Positions 23,270 through 33,423 of a DNA stretch of 64,000 bases are shown here, one piece after another. Location: assembly GCA_947561395.2 (NCBI GenBank), contig OX387186.1:41125220-41189219 (forward strand). The letters run 5' to 3'. Each line of letters starts with the position of its first letter. Position 1 is the first letter of the stretch. Below the pieces are notes generated by a model. That model did not search any database. It saw nothing but the letters and a program-made list of their open reading frames with translations, and was not told where the DNA came from. A program made the translations under genes and the position numbers. Source of the DNA: Buxus sempervirens. Lineage: Eukaryota > Streptophyta > Magnoliopsida > Buxales > Buxaceae.

Positions 23270-23288
23270 GTCCCCAGTGGAGTCGCCA
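23270..23288 (-). other. primer-binding site of the Tat element (tRNA-Arg type)
   Basis: On the minus strand TGGCGACTCCACTGGGGAC follows the 5' LTR end (…GTGTCTCACA) after two bases. It is complementary to the 3' end of a plant tRNA-Arg, the primer reported for Ogre and related Tat elements. Confidence 0.85.
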
Positions 23289-25142
23289 GTTGTGAGACAC
23301 GGGAAAAAATTACCCACCGTCAACACATGGGGCTCATCTTGAAAATTGGGAGAGTCGCCACCATTCAGAATTTTGAGGTGAGAATGGACACGAAAGGATT
23401 AAAAACAAGCAAAAGGAGCTAAAAGAAACATTCTAGGATAAAAATAACCCTACTTGAAAATCAAATCCAGAGATGGGTAAGGGGATTAGATTATGAACGG
23501 GGGAAGGTGTTAGGCACCCCCATTAATCCACACGAAGTGGTAGCCAAGTGTATGTTCATGCAAAAATAAGAAAGCTTGCTAAAATCATAGAAAACCTTGA
23601 AAAAGGACCAATGTATGATATTTCCACATAAAGATCTAAATCCGGAATATCACAACAAGATGTAAATCAAAGCACAAGTTATTCAAAAACCAAGTTGAAT
23701 CAAATCCGGAAAATTCGGTGAAAAGTAATGCCATTTGTCTTGAAATCATTCAAATACAATTTTAAATCAAATCAAAACAAATCCATTTGAAAGATTATAG
23801 TAAATAAGGGTCTCATGCAAAATTTCACTTCATTCCGATAAAAATCCTAGGAGTTATGCTCCTTTAAGGTTGCTGTTGGGGATAATAAAAAAAAGTGATA
23901 AGTGGGCAACTTTGGAAAATTGTCTAGAGAAATCCACTCCATAAAAATCCACGAAATTTGGTGTGATTGAAGTCTGTATGGCCATCTTTCAAAAGAAACT
24001 AGCCTCATACAAAAATCCCTTCGGATGTGCCTTGGGTGGTCTCCCGAACAGGCCCCTAAGATCACAGATTTACCCAGAAAAGTACTAATGAGCAGCTCTG
24101 AGTAAATCTGTTACCAATAATTCAAATGGAGTCACAAAATTATGAAACCAACTGGATTTAAAAATAGACTCATAAAGGAGTGCCCAGAAACAAAAATCAC
24201 TCGAATCAGACTTAAAACGAACACATGGCGCTCCGTCGAAGTGACAAGTTCTGTATTTGAACCTGAACTGTCCAATAAACTTCGACAGAGAGGTGTCAAA
24301 AATCCGTTTGATAGAAATTTATGAAATTTGGTGGACATACACTAGACAGACTCACCTTTCCCATGGTTCTAGAATCGCTCCAAAATTCATCCGGACGATG
24401 AAGTTATGAGCGTCCGAAGTAAAGGTACAGGTGCTGTCCAGTTAGGCCCTTTTTGAGTAAAACCAACTCAAAATTGTGATAAAGTGTGTGCCATTCGTGC
24501 AAGATGAACACAAATCTTTGAAAAATCATTTGAAAACATTCCAGAATTGATTGAGGCCATTTATTTCAGATTTATCACAATAAATGCAATAAACCCAAAA
24601 TATGAGCCTATCCCGCCAAAATATTGATATGTATGTGCAAGTGTGAAAAACCAAACCAGATCAATAGCATGCATACATATTCATCAAAATAAGGTTCTAA
24701 AACAGCCTAGGGTTCCGTTCCATTATCGTTTCCCTCTGTTCTCTCTTCCCGTTAAACACGGTTCTTCAAGATAATCAAGGGTACTTTGAATATGAAACGG
24801 TTTACAATCAATCAAAAGGCTTTATGCTACATAGGTTCTAGTACTAAGTTCAATCCCCAGTCTCGTTTCTCCTAGATCCCGTCTTCACGTTTTACGGCTA
24901 GGGGGAGTCTCGAGATACTTTGAGCCGGGGAAGGGTTTTCACACACAAAGAAGGCCTTATTCTACAGAAAGGTAGAATAAGAGATCTAGATCTAGGAATG
25001 TAAAGACAAAAGTAAAAGAAAAGTTTGAGGCTTACCTGGGTTCTGGATGCGATCCTGCAGCGGTTTTCTTCTTCTCTTGGAGTTCTTCTTGGCGAGAATT
25101 CAAAACAAGAGTTAATGGCCATTTGCTTAAGGAGGAGCCTCC

Positions 25143-25150
25143 TATTTATA
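25143..25150 (-). promoter_or_regulatory. TATA box in 5' LTR of Tat element
   Basis: TATAAATA on the minus strand within GCCTATAAATAGGAGGC. Expected transcription start lies about 30 bp downstream, toward lower coordinates. Confidence 0.65.
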
Positions 25151-25315
25151 GGCAAAGGCTAGGGTTAGGGTTGGTGAGAATGGTAGACACAACATAATGT
25201 CTATAGCCCACCAACCTTAACCCTAAGGCTATTTCCGAGATTTCCCCTCACTTAATGAGGGATATGATGGTAAAAGTGAAAAGCTCTCGGAAAACCCTAA
25301 TTTTGAGCAAAACTT

Positions 25316-25463
25316 GTGTATCCGGTATATCAGGCCGGATACACAAGGGCCTTAATGTATCTGGTATATAATACCGGATATACTAAGGATTGCTTGTATC
25401 CGGTATCTTTCACCGGATACAAAGAAGAACACTTGTATCCGGCCTGAGTTGCCGGATACAAGG
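25316..25463. repeat. hairpin array in right LTR, divergent arms
   Basis: Four TATCCGG...CCGGATA-type palindromes. Several arms differ from the left LTR on both sides at once (for example GGTATATAATACC in place of GGCCTATGATGTC), so pairing is preserved. Confidence 0.88.
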
Positions 25464-25496
25464 AAAAAAGCCTTTTTTCGAATTTTAACACAGGCA

Positions 25497-25582
25497 ATAC
25501 TTATTTACATGTAATATCGTTTAAGTAAATGTCCTCGTATTTTTTAATCTCCATTTACTTAAGATATTATATGTAAATAAGC
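25497..25582. repeat. long hairpin in right LTR
   Basis: Third copy of the 30 bp stem hairpin (compare 6816-6900), with one extra mismatch in the second arm (ATTATATG). Confidence 0.8.
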
Positions 25583-26028
25583 AAACACCCCCCATTTGAA
25601 TCCATTAAAAATAGTTCCAGACCCAAATTCCAAGTGAATAAAAAGTCAACTTTCCAGTTCTAGGCAAAATTCCGATTTTTCAGGTCTGGAAAAAAGGTTC
25701 AATATGTTAAAACCAAGGTATTCGTCAAGATTTAAAATCTCAAAAAATTCTTTTATGCAATAACATGGCTAAAAACCTGATTATCGGGAAAAATTATCTT
25801 GAAATCTGGCTTTAAAAAATATTTCATTTTCTGGAGTCAAAAGTCAACAAAATTCAACCGGAAAAAGTTTGACTTTGCACAAAAGATTGAATTCGGGCCT
25901 TTTCCTTTACGGTTTTGGATTCAAATGGGTTAAGTATCTCAAACCCAATGCAAAGAATTGAAAATTCCAATAAAATATTTCTCTCCTTTAAGATTTATCA
26001 AAAATCGTGCAATTTTGGGGTGTCTACA

Positions 26029-26033
26029 ATCCT
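26029..26033. repeat. target site duplication ATCCT (right)
   Basis: Right partner of the 5 bp duplication at 4835-4839 that flanks the Tat element. Confidence 0.9.
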
Positions 26034-26975
26034 ATGGAGGCTGAAAGGTGAATTATAAGGATGGAGAAGATTTTTGAAGTCATAGAATGTTCTGAGGAGA
26101 GGAAAGTATAGTTTGCCACATACATGCTTGAAGGAAAAGTCGACTCTTGGTGGAAATCAGTGAAAAAGGAGATTGGGCAAGGTGAACCATTGACTTGGGA
26201 TGGATTTAAAGATAAATTCCATGAGCAGTACTTCTTAATAGAAGTTAGATTGCAAAAAGAGAGAGAATTTTTTGGATATATCTCAAGGGAGTCAGACTGT
26301 GGCACAATATGAGACCAAATTTTCAAAGTTATCTAGGTTTGCCCCTCACACAGTGGATATAGAGGATCGAAAGAGAAAACACTTTTAGAGGGGTTTGAGG
26401 CTAGACATCAAAGAGGAAGTGGTGATATTGTTGTGCACAAATTATCATGATTTAATCAGAAAAGCCATAGTTGCTTAAAGGATAATGGATGCCAAGAGGG
26501 CTAAACAAAAGAGTTTATCTAATGAGAATAAGAGACAAAAGAATTCTAACTCTGGAACCTCAATGGACATCAAGTAGTAAGGCCACCTGATAGCAATTGT
26601 GTGAGATGCAGGAGGTTTCATGTTCGAGGACCGTGTATTGCACATTTTATGGCTTGTTTCCATTGTGAACAACATGGTCATCGTATTTCTGAGTTCCTAC
26701 ACCCTTATTATTACTAGTAGCTTAAAGTTAATCAAACACCTCATATACAAGCAGTAAATCAATATTGTTTCCAAGGCCGGAGATATAATTCAGGGTAAGG
26801 AGTTCAAATTTGGCAAAAGCAGTGAGGAAGGCTAGTGAATAATGGTAGAGCTGCTAATCAGGGACAAGGATAGAGGTAGCAGGCAATGGTACCAAATCAA
26901 GGTAGGGTATATGCAATAGTGGTTGATGAAAGGCAAATGGAAACAGGAGTTATTGGAGGTGTGTTTCCTTCTCTA
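26034..26975 (+). pseudogene. gag C-terminal relic of the old Tekay-like element
   Basis: Continuation of the gag at 4467-4839. It contains EGKVDSWWKSVKKEIGQ, TWDGFKDKFHEQYF and LQKEREF (26120-26270), which match the Retrotrans_gag core of the intact copy (WWIARKRQ, TWDRFREVFYDQYF, LKKEREF). A cysteine-rich patch near 26595-26700 corresponds to the zinc knuckle (HFMACFHCEQHGHRIS). The match fades after VIGGVFPS (about 26970), just before the protease. Many stops. The rest of pol is deleted. Confidence 0.8.
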
Positions 26976-27294
26976 TTTATCCCTTCTAGGTATGTTAGAG
27001 CCTTGATAGATTAATGTGTAAATCTTAGGATGTGCATTAAGATCTATATTATTTATTGATCATATTCTAATATGTAAATTGGGATGGATGATTAATTATG
27101 TAGTGTGATATCATTTGATTCTCAATGAGCCAGTTGTATTTAGTCATACTTGAGGGGTGTAAAGCATTGGCCACTGCTGAACCTTTACTTGGATATTGTA
27201 CTTTATAAAAACATGGGGTATTGTAGAAAGATAATTGTGTGTAAAATTATGTATGTGATGCATTATTTTGATATAAGTTGAATTAAAAGGGAAT
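26976..27294. other. non-coding remnant before 3' LTR
   Basis: AT-rich remnant of the deleted internal region of the old element. No motif was recognised. Confidence 0.4.
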
Positions 27295-28650
27295 GTAAGA
27301 CCCCAAAAATTTTCAGAAATTTTAAATTAAATAATAATTAGTATTTATTTGAGGATTTTATTGATGGATTTTAATTATAATTATAGGTGATCACATTGAT
27401 GGAGGAGATTAGGAGTTTGATGCAAATCTGATCTTTGGATCGTGACATATCGAGGTAAGAATTAAATTACGGTGATGTGATTTGATTGGTTATTGGTGTA
27501 CGAGTTGATAGGGGTGAGATGCGCAGGATTGGGGGGAATAAAATAGGATCTGGGGGAAATACTAATCGTATTCTTTTATTTTATTATTCATGTGAAATCT
27601 TTAAAAAGAAAAAGAAAAAGAAAAACGATGGGCATGACTCAAATTAAATTTCAAAGCCTAGTAACCGATCCAACCAAATCAATGGGAACCCGTCAATTGA
27701 TGGGATGGCCCGGGGGTGTTTATGGACTTCTCCGGGTGATAACTGGGTCAATTACTCAAATCTCTGGATTAGCCCATTTTTTTTAGACCGGGTGACCACC
27801 TACACCAATGCAATAGGTGGTGGCAACTCCCAAAACCCAAGACCACTTGTTGTCGGTGCAACCCGCGAGGGGGGTGCGCATAGTATGAACTAGAGAACTT
27901 GCTGCGTTCATTTGGATTAGTTAGAGAGTGATTTTTAGAGTCACTTGGAGAGGATTTAATCTAAGAAGAGAGGTAAGTAGCCCCTTACAACTTGCATAAA
28001 AATATAGTTTTGATTTTATCGAAGAACATGGTTAAATGACGGATTTTGTTTGTTTTTGGTTCAAGAATATCATGATTTGTTGTTTGGATGATTTAAGAGT
28101 GATTAAACATGTTTAGGAGATGTTATTGTGTGTGTTAGAATTGATTCAAAGTGACAAATCAGAACCCGAGAGTGATTAAACATGTTTAAAAGCATGATTT
28201 ATAGATTTAATGGTGAAATTTAGAAAATTTGGAAATCTGTGAAAAATTGCGAATTTGTGTTGACTCCCAATGCAATGCCCAAACATTGTTCCGAGTAATA
28301 GCATATTTGGCTTAGGATGCCTAATGTGTAGCTCTAACAATCTAGCGAGCACCTTGCCTGAGTTTTTAAAAAAAATCAGAACCTGAGAATTGAAATTTTG
28401 AGTGGAACGAGCTCCCAATGCGTCGCCCTAGCTAGCGTTCTAGATTGAAACCCAAGTTAATCAACGCCGAATAGGATGCCCAAACTTCGTATTGAGTGAT
28501 TAAAAAGAAAATCAGACTTAACTAAGTGCCTGAGACAATGCTCGAGTGCTGTAATGAGCATCAACGTTAGATTTTTGTATTTAGAGATTTTGACGTAGTT
28601 TTTAATGCTAAAACTATTTTTGAGTGACTCCAAATCTTGTACCAATTAGA
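27295..28650 (+). repeat. 3' LTR remnant of the old Tekay-like element
   Basis: It starts TGTAAGACCCCAAAAATTTTC, parallel to TGTAAAACCCCGAATTTTCC of the LTRs at 39112 and 46281. It keeps their landmarks: GGTGATCA...GGAGAT, GATCGTGA.ATATCGAGGTA, and the TAATAAATTAAAT-like A/T block. Similarity is interrupted at about 27590-27900 by unrelated sequence and continues weakly to about 28625. The LTR end was not found. Confidence 0.65.
27690..27895 (+). repeat. Tat-type LTR end fragment
   Basis: GGGGTGTTTATGGACTTCTCC...AGGTGGTGGCAACTCCCAAAAC resembles the 3' part of the solo LTR at 53543-56583 (GGGGTGTCTACGGACTTCCCC...AGGCGGTGGTGACTCCGAA). This looks like a small fragment of a related LTR embedded in the older LTR. 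Confidence 0.45.
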
Positions 28651-29379
28651 ATAGGGTATTTTGAGTGTGTCTACAATAGGCAAAAATTTAATTGAATTTT
28701 TATCATGATTTTGGGTGCGTTCTACGACTCTTATTTGAGGTTTTTTTTGTTCCAAACTCCTTTTTTTTTTTTTTTTATGAAACTTGATTTCAAAGGTTCC
28801 TACACATGTATTTGGACTATTTGAATATGATTTGAGCATCGAATGTTTTAATTTACACTTGGATCATATTATAATAACAAACTTAGGCCTTCATAGTGAT
28901 GCTCAAATAGTGCTCTCATGACAAATCATGCTCTCTCAAGGAGATAAGAAACAATGTATGTGAAATCATCCAAATACCGTGATTAAACATCCAAAAGTTC
29001 ACAAAACTCAAATATTTATAGTTAGAAAGTAAACTAAACTCACCATACTAAATTTCAATGGATTCCAAGACAAAGTTTCAGACTTTTGAAAATTATTGTA
29101 AGTATGGTTAAAAACGTTGACTTTTACAATATAATTTTTCTAGACAAATCTACTAAGAGTTTCAAGCCCAAATTTTAATCTAATGAACTGTTGACTAATG
29201 TTCCAGAATTTTATGGGCTTCCAATTCATCAATTTGGGCATCAAACCCAATAAATGGTACTTTTAAAAATCAACAAAACTGGATTTTTAGGCATAAATTA
29301 AAAAGTTGACTTTTTATTGGTAAGGAATTGGGACTTGAGACTAGTTTTAGTAGTTCCGAATTGGGGGAGGGGGTGTAAA

Positions 29380-29550
29380 CTTTATTTACATGTAAAGACT
29401 TAAGTAAATGTAAACGTAAAAGCTTAAGTAAATGGAAACATAAGAGCTTATGACATTTACATTTAGTAAATGGAAACGTGAAAGCTTAAGTAAATGGAAG
29501 TGTAAAAGCTTATGACATTTACTTAATGTCTTTCAGGTAAATAAGGGTGA
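29380..29550. repeat. TTAAGTAAATG short repeat and hairpin block
   Basis: Repeated units 'AAGCTTAAGTAAATGGAA' (at about 29408-29440 and 29480-29500) sit between TTTATTTACATGTAAAGACTT and its inverse. It is a diverged counterpart of the 84 bp LTR hairpin of the Tat family. Confidence 0.55.
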
Positions 29551-30474
29551 TGTTCACCCATAGTGCTGCTATTTGCTAAAAATGCACAAATATGCAAATT
29601 TTTGCCTCAACGCGTGATTAGCGTCTCCATCAACGTGCGCACATTGAACCAAAATTCTGCAGGTTCCTTCAACGTGTATACGTGTTCTGCGCGCATTAGA
29701 GAGTGGTTTCAAGCATTGGCTTCAACTTTTGCACATTGAATTCAAGGTGCGCATGTTGAACCTGTTTTTCCAGATTTCAGGATTTTCTTCAACAAATGGT
29801 TTTTCTATGACCTCAAGGCTCTCTAGGGTTTGATCAAACACTCCTAAAAAAATCATATGAACGTCCTTAAGCCATCATAACATAAATCTAAGCTTGGATA
29901 ATCAAAACTCTAATATTCTTCATCAAAATCTCACGAAACATAGGGAATTTCTCTCAAATTCGAAAATAGCATTCGATCATGTGTTTAATCTGAAATTTTG
30001 CATAATTTTGGTTTTAGAAAGGTGCTAATTACTTGTCAAGGCTCGAATTTAGCTCGTACAATTTCTGAGCCTTCAAATCTAAACTTCTACAGCAATTTCC
30101 CCCTTTAATTGACTGAAAAATGCAAAAACTCATTCAATCTCTCCCATATTTGATTAAATCTGAACAAAACCCTCTACAATCTCTGCAATTGATCTAAAAT
30201 TCATAATTGAAACCTTTCTTACCTAAACCCTCCTTGATCTAGATGAATTCTTCAATACTCCATGTCGATTTCAGTCAATTTCTTCATTTAGAATATATCT
30301 CTGCTTCAATTCTCGTCCAATCTTGATCAGCAACCAAAAGGATCCTTCTCTCCTCCTTGTTTCTCTTAGATCTCTCTCCAAACCCTATCTCCAGATCTTT
30401 CTAGAGCTGCTGTTCTCAGTTTTCTTCAGAACATTCTCAATTCAACAAATGAAACCAACATAACTACCAACCTC

Positions 30475-30482
30475 TATTTATA
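30475..30482 (-). promoter_or_regulatory. TATA box in LTR remnant
   Basis: TATAAATA within CTGCCTATAAATAGAGG on the minus strand, the same context as the Tat LTR promoters. Confidence 0.4.
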
Positions 30483-30802
30483 GGCAGAAGTTTGCCACCA
30501 ATTCCACACTTAAAATGACTTTTGCTTTGCTGTTGTGCCACTCCACTCAACCTACATACACAACCAATAGAGTTTTAAACTAATTTGATAAGGTGCATTG
30601 CCACTCTATAGAATTACTATGCTTCCACCAATTAAATAAGGCTACACACTTACCTTAACAATTTAATTTTCCACCGTTTGATTTGCATAAAATTTTCCAT
30701 ATCACTCTTATCCTTCATTCCTTGCATTATCACAACACTTGATCAAACTAACCATCTATAAAATCCAACTTTACATAACATTTAAAATTTTAGGATTTTA
30801 CA

Positions 30803-32796
30803 CAACATATTTTTCTTCCAACTAATCCAATGATATGTTTAGGCTTATCAGAATCGGTGCCCCAAAAAAATTAGAGAGAGATCTTTCCAGCTTGGCAATA
30901 ACACCTTTAGGAAGAAGAGCGAGCGAGAAATTATGTGTAGGAATGGAGCTTAAAACATGCTTGATAAGAACCAACCTATGAGCTTGAGATAGAAAATTAC
31001 ATTTCCAGCTTTCAACTTTGCTATTAACTCTCTGAATTAGATCATCAAAAAAACAAATATGGGCTTTACCATTCAAAAGGGGAACACTCCGATATTTGAA
31101 GGGAAGAGACTCTTGGGAAAAACCAGTGACATGCTTAATGATAGAAATCCTTGCTAGAGAAACTTTCTTTCCAACATAGAAACAACTTTGGCTAAGATTA
31201 ATAAGCTGACTAGAACTGCCTTCCTAAGCACCTAAGAAATCTTTAAGAGCCACGAGAGAGAGCCGGGAACCATTTAAGAAAAGAAGGCAGACATCTGCAA
31301 AAAGAAGGTGAGAAGGATAACAGCAATTGCAAGAACCAGAAAAAGGCTTCACTTTACTAGCCGATACTAACCTTTTCATACCCCTACTTAGAACGTCTTC
31401 AGCCAAAATGAATAAAAAAGGTGAGAGTGGATATCCTTGTCTCAAATCTCTAGAAGATTCAGAAACCCACCACACCCCGTAAGTACCATTAAGAAGAACT
31501 AAGAACCAGTAATTATTGATGCAATTGGAAATCAACTTTAGAACAAATGAAGAAAAACCATATTTAGAGAGAACTTGTGATAAAAAAATTCCATTCTAAC
31601 CTATCAAAAGCCTTGGACATATCAAGCTTCAGAACAAGATTAGAACCTCGTACCTTCTTATCCAAATCAAAGAGTACTTCCTGAGCCAGTGCAACATTGT
31701 CACTAATAAGACGACCATGAATAAAAGCACCTTGCTCTTCAGAAGCCAATAAAGGCATGAGAGAAGAAAGCCTATTGACCAAAATCTTGGAAAGAATTTT
31801 ATGAACCACATTACAGAGACTAATAGGCCTGAAGTGAGCAAAGTCTTTGGGATTGTCCACCTTTGGAAGGAGGACAATAAAAGGTGAAAAGAAAGATCTA
31901 GGGGTGGGCGCACCTGAGAAAAACTCCAAAACAACATCAAACAAATCATCTTTGATGATATCCCAACAAGACCGAAAGCAAGCAGTGAATCCATCTGACC
32001 CAGGAGCACTATCACGAGATATACCAAAAACAACCTCATGAATGTCCTCTAATGAGGGAGGAGCACTAATACGGTCATTATCATCCGTGGAAATAACAGA
32101 AGGAATAAATTCCAATAACTCTGCATCCACAATTGGCTAAGAGGAGGATAATTGAGATTGAAAAATTTTCAAATGACGTTGCCTCCAAATGAATATGAGA
32201 GAGATCTTCACTCCAAGTATCATCAGGAAGACGGATTTTATTAATAGATTGTTTTTTTAATTCTAGCAATAACCGAAGCATGAAAGAACTTCATGTTACG
32301 ATCTTCTTCATTCAACCAATCTATATGGGACTTTTGCTTCCAAAAAATTTCCTCACGAGAGTAGTTTTGTTATGGTCTTCCTTAACTTCACAGAGTTGCT
32401 CATGAATAGAAGGGGCCACTGTTGTTCCAGTTGGTGATCCAACTCAAGGATAGAGTCTTCTAATGAAGCCAAGGAACTAAAAATATTACCAAAAGCATTG
32501 TGGTTCCAGATTTTGAGAGCCTTTTTGAGACAGTTGAGCTTGGAAGAAAGTTTAAAATAGCTAAAACCCCACGAACAAGAATTCCATTGAGATTCAATGA
32601 AAGGAATAAAGTTAGCATGAGTACTCCACATATGCTAAAAGCAAAAAGGTTTTTGGACCAAGTGGGATATCTTGATCAAGATTGAGCAATAATGGCACGT
32701 GGTTAGAGTAATCCGAGGTAGATGACATACCTTAGAGTTAGGGAAAGAAGTGAGGAAAGAAGAGTTGCACATAGCGCTATCAAGACGAGACCAAAT
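30803..32796 (-). pseudogene. LINE reverse transcriptase
   Basis: Frames carry several stops and frameshifts. The order on the minus strand is: end of endonuclease with IWSRLD (about 32790); linker with WNHNAFGNIF (about 32510); RT core with DSAPGSDGFTACF (about 32000), FRPISLCNVVHKILSKILVNRL (about 31850-31790), QGAFIHGRLISDN (about 31730) and LDMSKAFDRLEW (about 31620); then RQGYPLSPFLFILAEDVLS (about 31440). The catalytic FADD box reads FADV (about 31290). RT tail motifs FNSKVESWK-like (VNSKVESWKCNFLSQAHR) end near 30950, and coding similarity stops at 30803. The family copies LINE RNA at the nicked target DNA; this copy is dead. Confidence 0.85.
32792..32796. repeat. target site duplication CAAAT (left)
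   Basis: Pairs with CAAAT at 38227-38231. Joining the flanks restores LINE endonuclease coding across the site (…GSRH, IWSRLD). Confidence 0.85.
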
Positions 32797-33423
32797 TGGC
32801 GCCGAGTAAAGTAGCGATTACTCTGTAGGCTAGTTTGAACAGACAATTTAACAGGGAAGAACACAGTTTGTTTGCCCTAGAAACGCAGAGAGATGTTTCT
32901 GAGATTCAATTGAATTCTATAAAATCAAGTTATTTCAAAACAATCCACAAGCCGGACTATATAGCCAAAAACTCGTCCGATACCAAAATTAGCAACATGG
33001 CCTTAAAAGAAAGTATAGAATAAAATAAGCATTCTACCAAAAATTTGGCCCAAATCGGGTTTAAAATGACCTCCTAATTGACAATCCAAGACTTAGCAAA
33101 AATAGCAAAAAAAACTAAAATTGATGATTCGGAGGGGTAAACAGCAGAATTTGAGGGCGTAAACGATGCCCACCAAGCAAAGCTAGGTGTCCACAACATG
33201 CACATCGAAGAAAGCTTTCCGAATTTGGGTCATACGCGCGATTCCGATAACCGTAGCCAAAGTTATGGCCAAAAGACTGAAAACGCATTCGAAATCATCA
33301 TAATCAGGAAAGTATTACCGTCACTTCTTGCATTTGTGATAATCCGTCAACTCGTGGTATCTCAGCGCCTTCAACATGCAATTAGAGAGCTCAACATCCT
33401 CTGTCTTGGATTCCCCTGCATCA
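32797..33423 (-). repeat. left LTR (3' LTR) of CRM-like element
   Basis: 627 bp, similar along its whole length to 37596-38226, with scattered substitutions and small indels. That suggests an insertion clearly older than the Tekay element at 39112. Confidence 0.88.

Larger units (their letters stand above)
4840..26028 (-). mobile_element. giant Tat/Ogre-like Ty3/gypsy retrotransposon
   Basis: The element begins TGTGAGACAC and ends GTGTCTACA. It is flanked by 5 bp duplications ATCCT at 4835-4839 and 26029-26033, within a gag gene that reads on across the two sides. Total span is 21.2 kb, or about 18.4 kb without the nested solo LTR. All structural genes read on the minus strand: gag, protease, reverse transcriptase, two RNase H domains and integrase. 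PBS (23270-23288) and polypurine tract (10397-10412) agree with that orientation. The tRNA-Arg-type PBS, very long LTRs, dual RNase H, G-patch-like motif and an extra antisense ORF near the 3' LTR are known marks of the Tat clade (Ogre, Retand, Grande and relatives). Multiple stops and frameshifts make it non-autonomous now. Confidence 0.93.
23291..26028 (-). repeat. right LTR (5' LTR) of the Tat element
   Basis: A 2,738 bp uninterrupted LTR that starts TGTGAGACACGGG and ends GGTGTCTACA. It is nearly identical to the left LTR apart from small indels (for example about 35 bp missing near 23641) and the hairpin block at 25316-25463. As the 5' LTR it would hold the promoter for the element's minus-strand transcript. 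Confidence 0.93.
28651..30802 (-). repeat. LTR-retrotransposon debris, probable minus-strand LTR
   Basis: The right edge, read on the minus strand, starts TGTAAAATCCTAAAATTT at 30802, directly against LINE coding sequence, and a TATA box (TATAAATA, 30475-30482) follows about 320 bp inside. The left part (about 29290-29560) resembles the Tat LTR in plus orientation (GTTGACTTTTTATTGG, then a TTTACATGTAAA...TAAGTAAATG repeat block). So at least two different LTR pieces are joined here. No coding sequence was found. Boundaries inside the block are unclear. Confidence 0.45.

Noticed and set aside
4835-26033. Reading the whole block as two adjacent elements with separate LTR pairs
   Set aside because: Matching termini, a single ATCCT duplication and the gag gene that resumes across it fit one insertion with a nested solo LTR.
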